From: Alphaproteobacteria bacterium
Lineage (GTDB): Bacteria > Pseudomonadota > Alphaproteobacteria > Micropepsales > Micropepsaceae
NCBI GenBank assembly: GCA_016783965.1
Contig: JADHVO010000007.1
Span: 248,001-312,000, forward strand
Reading direction: 5' to 3'
DNA: 64,000 nt
Shown: piece by piece, positions 25,629-34,925 of the stretch
How the letters are laid out: each line of letters begins with the position of its first letter
Position numbering within the stretch: position 1 is the stretch's first letter
Program-made: the position numbers and the translations under genes
The notes under the pieces: model-generated
Told to the model about the DNA's origin: nothing
The model's database searches: none
The model's input: only the letters and a program-made list of their open reading frames with translations

Positions 25629-26834
25629 TCACGCCGCCTTCCCGCGAACAGCATCCGCGATCCGCGCCGCCAGCCGCGTGCCGACTTCGCTTTTCTGCAT
25701 TTCGGGCCAGTCTTCGACACCGCCGGCCGTCACAATGTGCACCGTGTTCCTGTCGCCACCCATGACCCCGGTCGCCGGCGAAACGTCGTTCGCCACGATC
25801 CAGTCGCAGCCTTTCTTCTTCAGCTTCGCTTGCGCATAGGCGACGACGTTCTCCGTCTCCGCCGCGAAGCCGATCAGCAGCCCCGGCCGCTGCGCATGCC
25901 GCGCCAGGGTCGCCAGGATGTCCGGATTCTCCGCCATCTGGATCGCCGGCGCCTTCGCGCCCGCGTCTTTCTTGATCTTGCTGTTGAGCGCGACTTCCGG
26001 CCGCCAGTCCGCCACGGCCGCCGTCATCACCGCGACATCCGCGGGCAGGGCGCTCTCGCACGCTGCCAGCATCTCGCGTGCTGTTGTCACTTTGAGCAGC
26101 CGCACGCTGGTGGGTGCGGCAATATCGACCGGTCCAGACACCAGCGTCGTCTCCGCCCCTGCCCGCGCCAAGGCATCGGCAATCGCATAGCCCTGCTTGC
26201 CTGACGAGCGGTTGGCGATGAACCGCACCGGATCGATCGGCTCCTGCGTTGGCCCCGCCGTCACCAGCGCGCGCAGTCCGTTCAGCCGGCCGCCGCTCGC
26301 AAAATACTTCTCTATGGCCGCTGCGATCTCCGCCGGTTCAGCCATCCGTCCCGGCCCGAACTCGCCGCACGCCATCTCGCCGTCATTCGGCCCGACGAAC
26401 AGCACGCCATCCTTCTTGAGTGCTGCCAAATTCCGCTGTGTCGCCGGGTGGTTCCACATCCGCACGTTCATCGCCGGCGCCATCAGCACCGGCTTGTCCG
26501 TCGCGAGCAGTGCCGTCGACGCCAGGTCGTTTGCCAGCCCGCCCGCCAGCTTGGCCATCAGGTCGGCGGTCGCCGGCGCCACGACAAGCAGGTCCGCCGA
26601 GCGCGACAGCTCGATGTGCCCCATCTCCGACTCATCGGTCAGGCTGAACAGGTCGGTGAAAACCTTCTCGCCGCTCAATGACGCGACGGAAAGAGGCGTA
26701 ACAAATTCAGTTCCCGCCTGCGTAAGGATTGCATGCACGCCGCAACCGCGCGTTTTAAGCGCGCGAATGAGCTCCAGACTCTTGTAGGCTGCGATACCGC
26801 CGCCGATGATGAGCAACACGCTTTTGCCGCGCAT
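25629..26834 (-). CDS. coaBC: Bifunctional phosphopantothenoylcysteine synthetase/decarboxylase
   Basis: 401 residues. The N-terminal CoaC flavoprotein domain ([36 protein letters not shown]) decarboxylates phosphopantothenoylcysteine; the C-terminal CoaB domain ([34 protein letters not shown]) forms it from phosphopantothenate and cysteine. ATG 26834 gives the usual length; a longer frame to 27182 crosses the promoter region. The coaBC-dut neighbourhood is conserved in many proteobacteria. Confidence 0.96.
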   Translation of the reverse strand: MRGKSVLLIIGGGIAAYKSLELIRALKTRGCGVHAILTQAGTEFVTPLSVASLSGEKVFTDLFSLTDESEMGHIELSRSADLLVVAPATADLMAKLAGGLANDLASTALLATDKPVLMAPAMNVRMWNHPATQRNLAALKKDGVLFVGPNDGEMACGEFGPGRMAEPAEIAAAIEKYFASGGRLNGLRALVTAGPTQEPIDPVRFIANRSSGKQGYAIADALARAGAETTLVSGPVDIAAPTSVRLLKVTTAREMLAACESALPADVAVMTAAVADWRPEVALNSKIKKDAGAKAPAIQMAENPDILATLARHAQRPGLLIGFAAETENVVAYAQAKLKKKGCDWIVANDVSPATGVMGGDRNTVHIVTAGGVEDWPEMQKSEVGTRLAARIADAVRGKAA

Positions 26835-26934
26835 GCGCAGAATCCTCTGGACCGGCGAATTATACCGCCCTTTGCGGGAAATATAGTGATTTACGGTCCC
26901 GACGTGTAGATCGGCGGCCACAGGGAGCAAACCT

Positions 26935-28806
26935 ATGAATTTACAGGTGAAATCGACCGAGCTGCCGCCCTTTAAGCCGCTGCCCCAAAAGGCGCCGGAC
27001 ATCGACGTGCGCCGAATGCCCGACGGCACGGTGTACATCGACTCAAACCACAAGCTCGGCCCGTTGCATCGCTCGATTGCCCATCTCTTCGTGGAAAGGG
27101 CGGCCGCGCATCCCGAACGCAACTTCATCGGCGAGCGAATCCCGTTGCCGGACGGCAAGACGGGCGACTGGCGCTTCATCACCTATGGCGAGGCGTACAA
27201 TCGCGCCCGATCGATCGCCCAAGGGCTGCTCTCCCGCGGCTTCACCGCCGATACCCCGCTGATGATCCTCTCCGGCAATTCCATCGTGCACGCCACGATG
27301 GCGCTGGGTGCGATGCTCGCGGGCGTGCCCATCGCGCCTGTCAGCGTCGCGTACTCGCTGATGTCCGGCGATAACTCCAAGCTGAAGCACGTCTTCGCAA
27401 CGACCCAGCCGAAGATGATCTTCGCCGACAATGGCCCGATGTTCGCCCGCGCGCTGAACGCGCTGCCGCTCGATGGCGTGGAGGTCGTCACCGTCACGCC
27501 GATCCCCGACCGCAGGACTACGTCCTACGACGATCTCATCCGCACCAATGCCGGCCCTGACGTGGCGAAGGCGCTGGACAGGATCACCCACGACACGACC
27601 GCGAAGTACCTCTTCACCTCCGGCTCCACAGGGATGCCCAAGGGCGTGATCCAGACGCATCGTATGATGTGCGCCGTGATCGCCGCGACCGAGGCGCTGC
27701 GTACCGAGCCTGCCGACCCGAACGAGATTCCGCAGTCGCTCGAATGGATGCCCTGGAACCACATATCTGCGGGCAACATCGGCTTCAACGGCCAGATCAA
27801 CGCCGGCGGTACGATCTATCTCGATGCCGGCAAGCCCGTGCCCGGCCTGTTCGACGAGACCATCCGCAATCTGCGCGACATCGTCCCGCTCGGCATCGGC
27901 ACCGCGCCCATCGCTTTCGGCTGGCTGTGCGACGCGATGGAGCGCGACGACACCCTGCGCGACCACGTGTTCAGGAAGCTGCGCACCGCCGGCTACGGCG
28001 GCGCGACGCTTAGCCAGGACATCTATGAGCGCTTCCAGGCGCTCGCCATCGCGTCGACGGGCAACCGCATCCCGATGACCACCATGTACGGCGCGACCGA
28101 GACCCAGGGCGTGACCGTGGTGCACTGGATCACGGAGCGTGTCGGCCTCGTCGGCCTGCCGCTCCCCGGTATCACGCTCAAGCTCGTGCCCAACGGCACT
28201 AAACTGGAGGTGCGCGTAAAGGGCCCGACGGTGACGCCCGGCTATCACAAGCGCGACGATCTGACGAAAGCCGCGTTCGATAGCGAAGGCTTCTACTCCC
28301 TCGGCGACGCAGCGAAATTCCTCGACGACAACGACCCTATGCAGGGCCTCGTCTTCGACGGCCGCGTGACGGAGGACTTCAAGCTGGACAGCGGCACCTG
28401 GGTCAGCGCCGGCACCTTGCGTGCTCACGCCGTCGCCGCCGCATCGCCGCTGATCTTCGACTGCATCGTCTGCGGCCAGGACAAGCCCTACGTCGCGCTG
28501 CTCGCGTGGCCGGTCGCCGCCGCGGCGAAGGAGATCTGCGGCAGCGCCGATCCGAACGTGATAGTGAAGGACGAGAAGATCCGCGCCTTCATCCGCGACA
28601 AGTTTGCCGCCTACAACAAGGGCCAGTCCGGCTCCTCCACGCGCATCAAGCGCGTGATCCTGATGGCCGAACCGCCCTCGGTCGATGGCCACGAGATCAC
28701 CGACAAGGGCTACGTGAACCAGCGCGCCACGATGGACCGCCGCCGCCCGCTCGTTGACAAGCTCTTCGCCGCGTCGCCTGATCCTGAGGTGATCGAAATC
28801 CCGTAA
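26935..28806 (+). CDS. AMP-forming acyl-CoA synthetase, feruloyl-CoA synthetase-like
   Basis: 623-residue ANL-family enzyme. The P-loop-like A3 motif is KYLFTSGSTGMPKGVIQTH, A5 is TTMYGATETQ, A8 is GLVFDGRVTEDFKLDSG, and the catalytic Lys region near the end is EITDKGYVNQRATM. The placement of YSLMS and EWMPWNHISAGN is typical of the feruloyl-CoA synthetase branch (Fcs/FerA-like). It activates an aromatic or fatty acid with ATP and CoA. GGGAG lies before the ATG. It is followed 11 bp later by a secreted-protein gene. Confidence 0.9.
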   Translation: MNLQVKSTELPPFKPLPQKAPDIDVRRMPDGTVYIDSNHKLGPLHRSIAHLFVERAAAHPERNFIGERIPLPDGKTGDWRFITYGEAYNRARSIAQGLLSRGFTADTPLMILSGNSIVHATMALGAMLAGVPIAPVSVAYSLMSGDNSKLKHVFATTQPKMIFADNGPMFARALNALPLDGVEVVTVTPIPDRRTTSYDDLIRTNAGPDVAKALDRITHDTTAKYLFTSGSTGMPKGVIQTHRMMCAVIAATEALRTEPADPNEIPQSLEWMPWNHISAGNIGFNGQINAGGTIYLDAGKPVPGLFDETIRNLRDIVPLGIGTAPIAFGWLCDAMERDDTLRDHVFRKLRTAGYGGATLSQDIYERFQALAIASTGNRIPMTTMYGATETQGVTVVHWITERVGLVGLPLPGITLKLVPNGTKLEVRVKGPTVTPGYHKRDDLTKAAFDSEGFYSLGDAAKFLDDNDPMQGLVFDGRVTEDFKLDSGTWVSAGTLRAHAVAAASPLIFDCIVCGQDKPYVALLAWPVAAAAKEICGSADPNVIVKDEKIRAFIRDKFAAYNKGQSGSSTRIKRVILMAEPPSVDGHEITDKGYVNQRATMDRRRPLVDKLFAASPDPEVIEIP

Positions 28807-28817
28807 GGGGAGGGGCC

Positions 28818-29411
28818 ATGAAGCGGGTTCTGCTGGCGTCGTTCACTCTGGCGGCGCTGGCCGCCGGCGCGCGGGCGGAAAACCTGCGCTATCCGGAGAC
28901 CGGCGATCCTGCCTTCGTCATCACGACGCCCGACGGCTGGACGCACACGGTCAATGCGAATGGCAATCTGATCGTCTTCAACGAACCGCATACCGCGTCG
29001 ATCAATTTCAAGATCGGCGAGCTCGACGGCTCCCTCGACGAACTCGCTGCGAAAGCCGCGTCAACGCCGGACGGCATGCCGCCCGCGAACAGGGGCACCG
29101 CCGACATCGCCGGCGGCTACAAGGGCACGGTTTACGAGAGCAAGTTCGTCACCCCGGGTGGAGTCAAGACCGACCTGCGCATGATCCTGGTCAGGCTCGA
29201 CGAGGGCGACTTCTTCGAAAGCGGTCACTTCGCGGCCGCGGTCCTGCTGACGGCCGAAGGCATCAACGATGACCAGCGCGACGCCGCGCGCGCCGTCCTC
29301 GCCAACGCCAGGCTCACGGCGCCACCAGCGCCGCCGCCAGCCGCACCGGCGGCGACGCCTGCACCCGCGCCCGACGCAGCGCCGACATCCTTGCCGGCCC
29401 CGAAGCCCTGA
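28818..29411 (+). CDS. Exported hypothetical protein with Pro/Ala-rich tail
   Basis: 197 residues with a signal peptide (MKRVLLASFTLAALAAGARA), a globular region (TPDGWTHTVNANGNLIVFNE through RAVLANARL) that resembles small periplasmic domains seen also at 62.9-63.4 kb, and a low-complexity tail of Ala/Pro from about residue 170. GGGGAGGGG precedes the ATG. The last base of the stop TGA is the first base of the next gene's ATG. Confidence 0.7.
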   Translation: MKRVLLASFTLAALAAGARAENLRYPETGDPAFVITTPDGWTHTVNANGNLIVFNEPHTASINFKIGELDGSLDELAAKAASTPDGMPPANRGTADIAGGYKGTVYESKFVTPGGVKTDLRMILVRLDEGDFFESGHFAAAVLLTAEGINDDQRDAARAVLANARLTAPPAPPPAAPAATPAPAPDAAPTSLPAPKP

Positions 29412-29962
29412 TGTCCGAAACACCGCTCAGCGTCATCCAGTTCTGGCGCGACGAGGTCGGCGAGGCCCGCTGGTATGTCGCTGATCCCACGCTCGACAAG
29501 CAGATCCGCGACCGCTTTGGACCGCTCTGGTGCGACACCCGTGACGGCAAGCTCAACGGCTGGCAGATGACGCCCGATGGCACGCTGGCGCTGCTGATCG
29601 TGCTCGATCAATTCCCACGCAACATGTTTCGCGGCCATGCGGACGCGTTCGCCAGCGACGCGCAGGCGCTTTCCGTCGCCAAGACCGCGGTGGCGCGCGA
29701 GATCGACCTGCGCGTACCCACGGTGCTCCGCCAGTTCTTCTTCACGCCGTTCATGCATTCGGAGAACCTGGCCGACCAGGACCGCTGCATCGCGCTGTTC
29801 ATCCAGCGCGACGGTCCGGAGGCCTACAATTTGCCATTCGCCCGCCAGCATCGGGACGTGATCGCGAGATTTGGCCGGTTTCCCGCGCGAAACGCCGCGC
29901 TCGGCCGCGCCTCGACGCCGGAGGAACTCGCCTTCCTGAACGCAGGCCAAACGGCCCGTTAA
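29411..29962 (+). CDS. DUF924-family protein
   Basis: 183-residue cytosolic alpha-helical protein of the DUF924/YcjW-like TPR-like family. Diagnostic are VIQFWRDEVGEARWY at the start, LLIVLDQFPRNMFRG in the middle and RQFFFTPFMHSENLADQ. Function unknown in the family. It overlaps the preceding gene by one base (TGATG), so the two are translationally coupled. Confidence 0.88.
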   Translation: MSETPLSVIQFWRDEVGEARWYVADPTLDKQIRDRFGPLWCDTRDGKLNGWQMTPDGTLALLIVLDQFPRNMFRGHADAFASDAQALSVAKTAVAREIDLRVPTVLRQFFFTPFMHSENLADQDRCIALFIQRDGPEAYNLPFARQHRDVIARFGRFPARNAALGRASTPEELAFLNAGQTAR

Positions 29963-30000
29963 CCGCCCACTCAGCTTCCAGGTGCTCTCATGAGCACGCC

Positions 30001-30213
30001 ATGCAGCTGACCGCTAACGACTTCTATCGCCTCGCCGCCGACCTCACCGACGAACACGGTGCCGACGCGATGGAGTATGCCCGCCGCGCCGTAGCCGCCT
30101 TCGAGGCCGAGGGCGCCAAAGACCGTGCCCGCTTCTGGTTCACGATGTGCGTCTTCCTCGACGACCTCGCCGAGCATCGCAACGACCCTGATCGCCCGGT
30201 CACGATTCACTAG
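30001..30213 (+). CDS. Small hypothetical protein
   Basis: 70 residues, helical and acidic in the centre: MQLTANDFYRLAADLTDEHG and ARRAVAAFEAEGAKDRARFW. It resembles small single-helix-hairpin proteins found downstream of many alphaproteobacterial genes. No signal peptide. CAGGTGCTC lies upstream as a weak Shine-Dalgarno. Codon use matches the neighbours, which supports it being coding. The 130 bp after it hold nothing recognisable. Confidence 0.65.
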   Translation: MQLTANDFYRLAADLTDEHGADAMEYARRAVAAFEAEGAKDRARFWFTMCVFLDDLAEHRNDPDRPVTIH

Positions 30214-30343
30214 GCCCCGGCCAAGCGAGGCGCGAGCCGGGACCTCCCGCAGCGCGTCAAGAGCAGCCGGTTGCCTTAACGCCACCTTGCGCGCCGTTCG
30301 GAGATAGCCTCACACTATCTGGCAACTCTCGCCGGTCTTCCGC

Positions 30344-31282
30344 ATGCCGCTCGATCCGATCGTCAAAGGCTTCCTTGACCAGATGAAGGCTATGGGCGGC
30401 CCCAAGATGTCCGAGGTCGGCGCCCCCGCCGGCCGCGAGCAGTTCAATGCCCTGATGCAGCTCGTCGGTCCCAAGGACGTCGCCATCGGCAAGGTCCAGA
30501 ACCTCACCGTGCCCGGCAAGGGCGGTCCCATCCCGATCCGCGTCTATACGCCGGTCGCTGCGGGGCGGGAGTCGATGCCGGCTCTCATCTATTTCCACGG
30601 CGGCGGCTGGGTGATCGGCAACATCGATTCCCACGACGGCCTCTGCCGCCTGATGGCGAACGAGGGCGGCTTCCGCGTCATCGCGGTCGAATACCGTCTG
30701 GGGCCCGAGCACAAATATCCCGCCGCGTACGACGATGCGATCTCCGCGCTGACGTGGATCGCCTCAAACGCGGCCGGCATCGGTGTCGATGCCAACCAGC
30801 TCGCCGTCGGCGGCGACAGCGCCGGCGGCTGCCTGGCCGCCGTCTGCGCGCAATACGCGAAGGCGAAGGGCATCCCGCTCGACGCGCAGATGCTGTTCTT
30901 CCCGGTGACGCAGATCGGCGAGCAGACGGCATCGCTCAAGGAATTCGCCGTCGGCTATTTCCTTGAGAAGGAAACGCTCGACTGGTTCTACGACTGCTAT
31001 CTGCCCGCCGGTGCCGACAAGAACGATCCGAAGATCTCGCCGCTGCGTGCCAAGGATCTCTCCGGCCTCGCGCCGGCCTATATCATGCTCGGCGGCTTCG
31101 ATCCGCTGCATGACGAGGGCATGCAGTACGCCGACAAGCTGCGCGCAGCCGGCGTGAAGGTCACCGTGGCCGACTACTCCGACATGGTGCACACGTTCAT
31201 CTATCTCCAGAGCGTGCTCCCCCAGGCTCATGAGGCCCTTGCCAGCGCCGCCAAGGCCGTCGCCAAGATGTTCACCGAGTAA
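30344..31282 (+). CDS. HSL-family alpha/beta hydrolase (copy 1)
   Basis: 312-residue esterase of the hormone-sensitive-lipase family. Oxyanion motif YFHGGGWVIG, nucleophile elbow GGDSAGGCLA, catalytic Asp in GGFDPLHDEG and His in DMVHTFIYL. It hydrolyses short acyl or aryl esters. Followed after 11 bp by a clear paralogue whose first 25 residues align (LDQMKAM shared), so the two are a tandem duplication. Confidence 0.93.
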   Translation: MPLDPIVKGFLDQMKAMGGPKMSEVGAPAGREQFNALMQLVGPKDVAIGKVQNLTVPGKGGPIPIRVYTPVAAGRESMPALIYFHGGGWVIGNIDSHDGLCRLMANEGGFRVIAVEYRLGPEHKYPAAYDDAISALTWIASNAAGIGVDANQLAVGGDSAGGCLAAVCAQYAKAKGIPLDAQMLFFPVTQIGEQTASLKEFAVGYFLEKETLDWFYDCYLPAGADKNDPKISPLRAKDLSGLAPAYIMLGGFDPLHDEGMQYADKLRAAGVKVTVADYSDMVHTFIYLQSVLPQAHEALASAAKAVAKMFTE

Positions 31283-31293
31283 GGACCGCTTCC

Positions 31294-32238
31294 ATGTCCC
31301 TCGACGCCAACGTCAAAGCCATGCTCGACCAGATGAAGGCGATGGCGCTGCCGAAGATGTGGGAGCTGGGCCCGCAGGCCGCGCGCGCCGCGATGCGTCT
31401 GCGCTTTCCCGGCATCACGGAGACACCCACCGGCCCGATTACCGACCGCACCATTCCTGGTCCTGCTCACGCGATCGGCGTGCGCATCTACACCCCGCTA
31501 TCCGCCACCAGCACCGTGCTGCCCGGGCTCATCTTCTTCCATGGCGGCGGCTTCGTGCTTGGCGATCTCGACTCGCACGACGACCTCTGCCGCGTGCTTG
31601 CCAACGAAAGCGGTTGCCGCGTCGTCAGCATCGACTACCGCCTCGCGCCCGAGCACCCGTTCCCCGCCGCGGTCGACGACTGCTTTGCCGCCACGAAATA
31701 CGTCGCGGCCCACGCCGGCGAGTTCGGCATCGACGCCAGCCGCCTCGCAGTAGGCGGCGACAGCGCCGGTGGCAACCTCGCCGCCGTGGTTTGCCAGCTC
31801 GCGAAGGGCGGCGGCCCCAAGATCGCCTACCAGCTCCTCATCTATCCCGTGACCCAGCTCGGCGCGCCGGTCGACACGCCGTCGATGCGGGAGAACGGCA
31901 AAGGCTACTTCCTCGAGAAGGAAGGCATGGACTGGTTCACCAAGCTCTACTGCCCCGACCACGCGCACCGCACCGACCCGCGCCTCAGCCCGCTGCTCTG
32001 CCAGGACCTTGCAGGCCAGCCGCCGGCTTATGTCATCACCGCCGGTTTCGATCCGCTGCGCGACGAGGGCAAGGACTATGCCGACGCGCTCGACAAGGCG
32101 GGCGTCAGCGTCACCTATGTGAACTACCCCGGCATGGTTCACGGCTTCTTCAGCATGCGCGCACTGATTCCCAAGGCACGCGAAGCCGTCGCCGCCGCGG
32201 CGGCCGCGTTGCGCGAAGGCCTCGCCAGGACCGCGTAG
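31294..32238 (+). CDS. HSL-family alpha/beta hydrolase (copy 2)
   Basis: 314 residues, paralogue of the preceding gene. Motifs: FFHGGGFVLGDLDSHDD, GGDSAGGNLAAVV, TAGFDPLRDEGKDYA and GMVHGFFSM. It begins MSLDANVKAMLDQMKAMALP, close to copy 1. AAGGA lies before the ATG. Likely co-transcribed with copy 1; the substrates may have diverged. Confidence 0.93.
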   Translation: MSLDANVKAMLDQMKAMALPKMWELGPQAARAAMRLRFPGITETPTGPITDRTIPGPAHAIGVRIYTPLSATSTVLPGLIFFHGGGFVLGDLDSHDDLCRVLANESGCRVVSIDYRLAPEHPFPAAVDDCFAATKYVAAHAGEFGIDASRLAVGGDSAGGNLAAVVCQLAKGGGPKIAYQLLIYPVTQLGAPVDTPSMRENGKGYFLEKEGMDWFTKLYCPDHAHRTDPRLSPLLCQDLAGQPPAYVITAGFDPLRDEGKDYADALDKAGVSVTYVNYPGMVHGFFSMRALIPKAREAVAAAAAALREGLARTA

Positions 32239-32302
32239 TGTTTTTCGGCCCCTGAAATTGGATTGCCCGGACGCGCCGGCCAATGACAGCGGGCGACGAA
32301 GA

Positions 32303-33979
32303 TCAGACAGGAGGAATGAGCTTGCCGGGATTGAGAACGCCCTTCGGATCCAGCGCCATCTTCACCGCGCGCAGCACGTCGATGCCGAGCGCGCCTTTCT
32401 CGCCCGCGATCCAGGGCAGGTGATCGGTGCCGACGCCGTGGTGATGGCTGATCGTCCCGCCATGCGCCGCGATCGCGTCCGACGCCGCGGTCTTGATCGC
32501 GGTCCACTGCCCCACCTCGCGCTCCAGCGCGCGCGGAAAGATGTAGGTGAAGTACAGGCTCGCGCCGTCAGGATAGGCATGGCTGATATGGCATTGCACG
32601 ACGCCCTGCGCGCCTTCGCGCGGCGCCGCCTCGCGGATCGCGGTGTCCAGCGCGCCGCGCACCGCGACATAGAGATCGTTGAGCTTCGTCCAGCTCGCCG
32701 CCGTCTCCAGCGTGTCGACGCCGACGCCGCGCTCCATCATCGGATCGCGCAGATAGGGGCCGTGGAAGCGGCCATCCTTCCAGCGCTGGCCTTGTCCTTG
32801 GCCCAGCGCCATCGCCTTGTACTTGCGGGCGGTCGCATCGAATGCCGCGCGGCCCTTGGCGACCGTCGCCGCGTCGCCCTCGAAGCCCGCGATCAACGCG
32901 CAGGCCTTGTCGTCGAAGCCGCGCTGGGAGAGCACCAGGTCTGCGAGCCGGTCGCGCGCGCCTCGCCGCTTCCCCACCGCGCCATAGGCCCGGTAGAACC
33001 GCGTCTCTGCCGCATCCGATAGGCGCAGCATGGTGTGCGGTATACCGCTCTGCACCGCCTCGCGGATCGCCGCCGCGCCGCTCTGGAAATCGCGGAACAG
33101 ATAGGCGCGATAATCGTCCGCCGCCGGCACCGGCACGATGCGCAGCGTCGCTTCGGTGACGACCCCGAACACGCCTTCGGAGCCGAGCGCGATGTCCTTC
33201 AGCTGCGGCCCCGCCGACGATCCCGGGAATCCGCCGACGGAGAGCACACCGCGCGGCGTCGCCAGCTTGGCGCTGACCAGCCAGTCCTCTGCGCGGCCAT
33301 AGCCGCCCGACGATTGGCCTGCGCCGCGATGCGCGATCCATCCGCCGACGGTGGAGAACTCGAACGATTGCGGAAAATGGCCGAGCGTGAATCCCTTCGC
33401 CTTCAGCGCCTTCTCCAGCGCCGGCCCATAGACTCCCGCCTCGACCGTGGCGATGTGCGAGACGGTGTCGATCTCGATAATGCGATCCATGCCCGACAGA
33501 TCGACGGTGATAGCCGCCTTGAACGCCCCCGGCGCCGCCGTCACCGCACCGACAACGCTCGTGCCGCCGCCATAGGGCACCACCGCGACGCCCAGCTCGC
33601 TCGCCGCGTGCAACAGCGCCAGCACCTCATCGGCCGATCGCGGATACAGCACCGCATCCGGCGCGGTCGACAGATCGCCGCTGCGCATGCGCAGCAGGTC
33701 GTGATAGCTCCGCCCCAGCGCATGGAACGCGCGCTCATAGTGATCGTCGCGCACCCGATCCGCGCCGACGATCGCGGTGAACTTCTCGCGCGCCTCCGGC
33801 GACAGTTGCGGCGGCGCGATTGCGATACTTTCCAGGCCTCGCGCCGGCGTCGCCAGCAGCGCCGGCATGCCCAGCTCGGCCGCCAGCCACGTCCACAGCG
33901 CCTCGTTCTGCGCGAGACCGTCCTGGTGCGCTGTCCAGCCCCAGCCGTTCCACTTGATCTTTGTGCGGTCGATGCTCAT
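32303..33979 (-). CDS. FAD-linked oxidase, alkyl-DHAP synthase-like
   Basis: 558-residue PCMH-type FAD enzyme. The FAD segment is VVPYGGGTSVVGAVT and the C-terminal cap carries ISHHHGVGTDHLPW, typical of the alkyldihydroxyacetonephosphate synthase (AGPS)/glycolate oxidase D branch; WNGWGWTAHQ at the N-terminus is an AGPS-like feature. AGPS swaps a fatty acyl for a fatty alcohol on acyl-DHAP. It lies 7 bp downstream of a lipid kinase gene that overlaps glpD, so a three-gene operon around glycerol phosphate lipids is likely. A D-lactate or glycolate-type dehydrogenase is the alternative. Confidence 0.85.
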   Translation of the reverse strand: MSIDRTKIKWNGWGWTAHQDGLAQNEALWTWLAAELGMPALLATPARGLESIAIAPPQLSPEAREKFTAIVGADRVRDDHYERAFHALGRSYHDLLRMRSGDLSTAPDAVLYPRSADEVLALLHAASELGVAVVPYGGGTSVVGAVTAAPGAFKAAITVDLSGMDRIIEIDTVSHIATVEAGVYGPALEKALKAKGFTLGHFPQSFEFSTVGGWIAHRGAGQSSGGYGRAEDWLVSAKLATPRGVLSVGGFPGSSAGPQLKDIALGSEGVFGVVTEATLRIVPVPAADDYRAYLFRDFQSGAAAIREAVQSGIPHTMLRLSDAAETRFYRAYGAVGKRRGARDRLADLVLSQRGFDDKACALIAGFEGDAATVAKGRAAFDATARKYKAMALGQGQGQRWKDGRFHGPYLRDPMMERGVGVDTLETAASWTKLNDLYVAVRGALDTAIREAAPREGAQGVVQCHISHAYPDGASLYFTYIFPRALEREVGQWTAIKTAASDAIAAHGGTISHHHGVGTDHLPWIAGEKGALGIDVLRAVKMALDPKGVLNPGKLIPPV

Positions 33980-33986
33980 GCCGCCG

Positions 33987-34925
33987 TCAGCATCGCAGGT
34001 TCAGCGCGCGGGGCAAAATCTCGAACGAGGCGGGCAGACGCCCCGCGAACTCGCCGTCGGTCTCAACCAGCACCGGCCTTCCGGCAGTCTCCGCCACCGG
34101 TGCCACCACCACGTGCTTGCCGCGCACCACCCGCACATGCGCCTCCTTGATGTGATCGCCGGTGTAGATCAGGTTCATCTTGCTGAGCGATTGCCCCGCC
34201 GGCGCGCCGCCCATCACCACCACGTCGAACAGGCCATCATCCAGCGCCGCGTCCGGCGCCACCTTCATGCCGCCACCGAAGAACTGCCCGTTCGCCACGG
34301 CAACGACCGAGATCGTGGCGATCTCGTCATCCTTGTTGTCGACCATGATGCGCACCGGCGTGTTCTTGTAGCGCAGCATCGCCGACACGCTGTGGAACGC
34401 GAACGCGAACGACCCGCCGAACATTTTGGAGATCGACGCGCGGTTCACCGAGTCGATCACCATACCGCTCAACCCGAACGAGGCGATGTTGATGAAGTGC
34501 CGCATCGTCGGCCGCCCGTTGCCCGACAGGCACTGCACCCGCCCGACATCGATCTGCCTGACCGTGGCGCGCTTCAGCCGGTCGATCGCCGCGCTCCAGC
34601 CTGCCTCGATCCCGAACGACTTGCGAAAGTCGCCGCCCGTTCCGCTGGTGACGAACGCGAACACCGCGTCGGGTTCTAGCGGCCCGTCCGGCACGAACAT
34701 GCCGTTGACCGCCTCGTTGATGGTGCCATCGCCGCCGACCGCCACGATCTCGTCGAACCCCTCGCGCAAGGCGCCGCGCACCAGCGACATCGCCTGGCCG
34801 CGTCCCGTCGTGAAGCCGACGGACATCTGCGGATAGACGCTCGCGAGCCGTCGCGAGATCGCCTTCCATTCGCGCCCCGTGCGTCCGTTGCCGGAGCGGG
34901 GATTGACCACCACGAAGGCGCTCAT
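33987..34925 (-). CDS. Diacylglycerol kinase-family lipid kinase
   Basis: 312-residue kinase of the DagK/YegS/sphingosine kinase fold. VVNPRSGNGRTGREW is the first nucleotide loop and AVGGDGTINEAVNGM the catalytic GGDGT motif. The C-terminal half is the beta-sandwich lipid-binding domain (GGGMKVAPDAALDDGLFDVV). The ATG overlaps the glpD stop by four bases (ATGA). With GlpD and the AGPS-like enzyme it suggests phosphorylation of a diradylglycerol or related alcohol. Confidence 0.9.
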   Translation of the reverse strand: MSAFVVVNPRSGNGRTGREWKAISRRLASVYPQMSVGFTTGRGQAMSLVRGALREGFDEIVAVGGDGTINEAVNGMFVPDGPLEPDAVFAFVTSGTGGDFRKSFGIEAGWSAAIDRLKRATVRQIDVGRVQCLSGNGRPTMRHFINIASFGLSGMVIDSVNRASISKMFGGSFAFAFHSVSAMLRYKNTPVRIMVDNKDDEIATISVVAVANGQFFGGGMKVAPDAALDDGLFDVVVMGGAPAGQSLSKMNLIYTGDHIKEAHVRVVRGKHVVVAPVAETAGRPVLVETDGEFAGRLPASFEILPRALNLRC

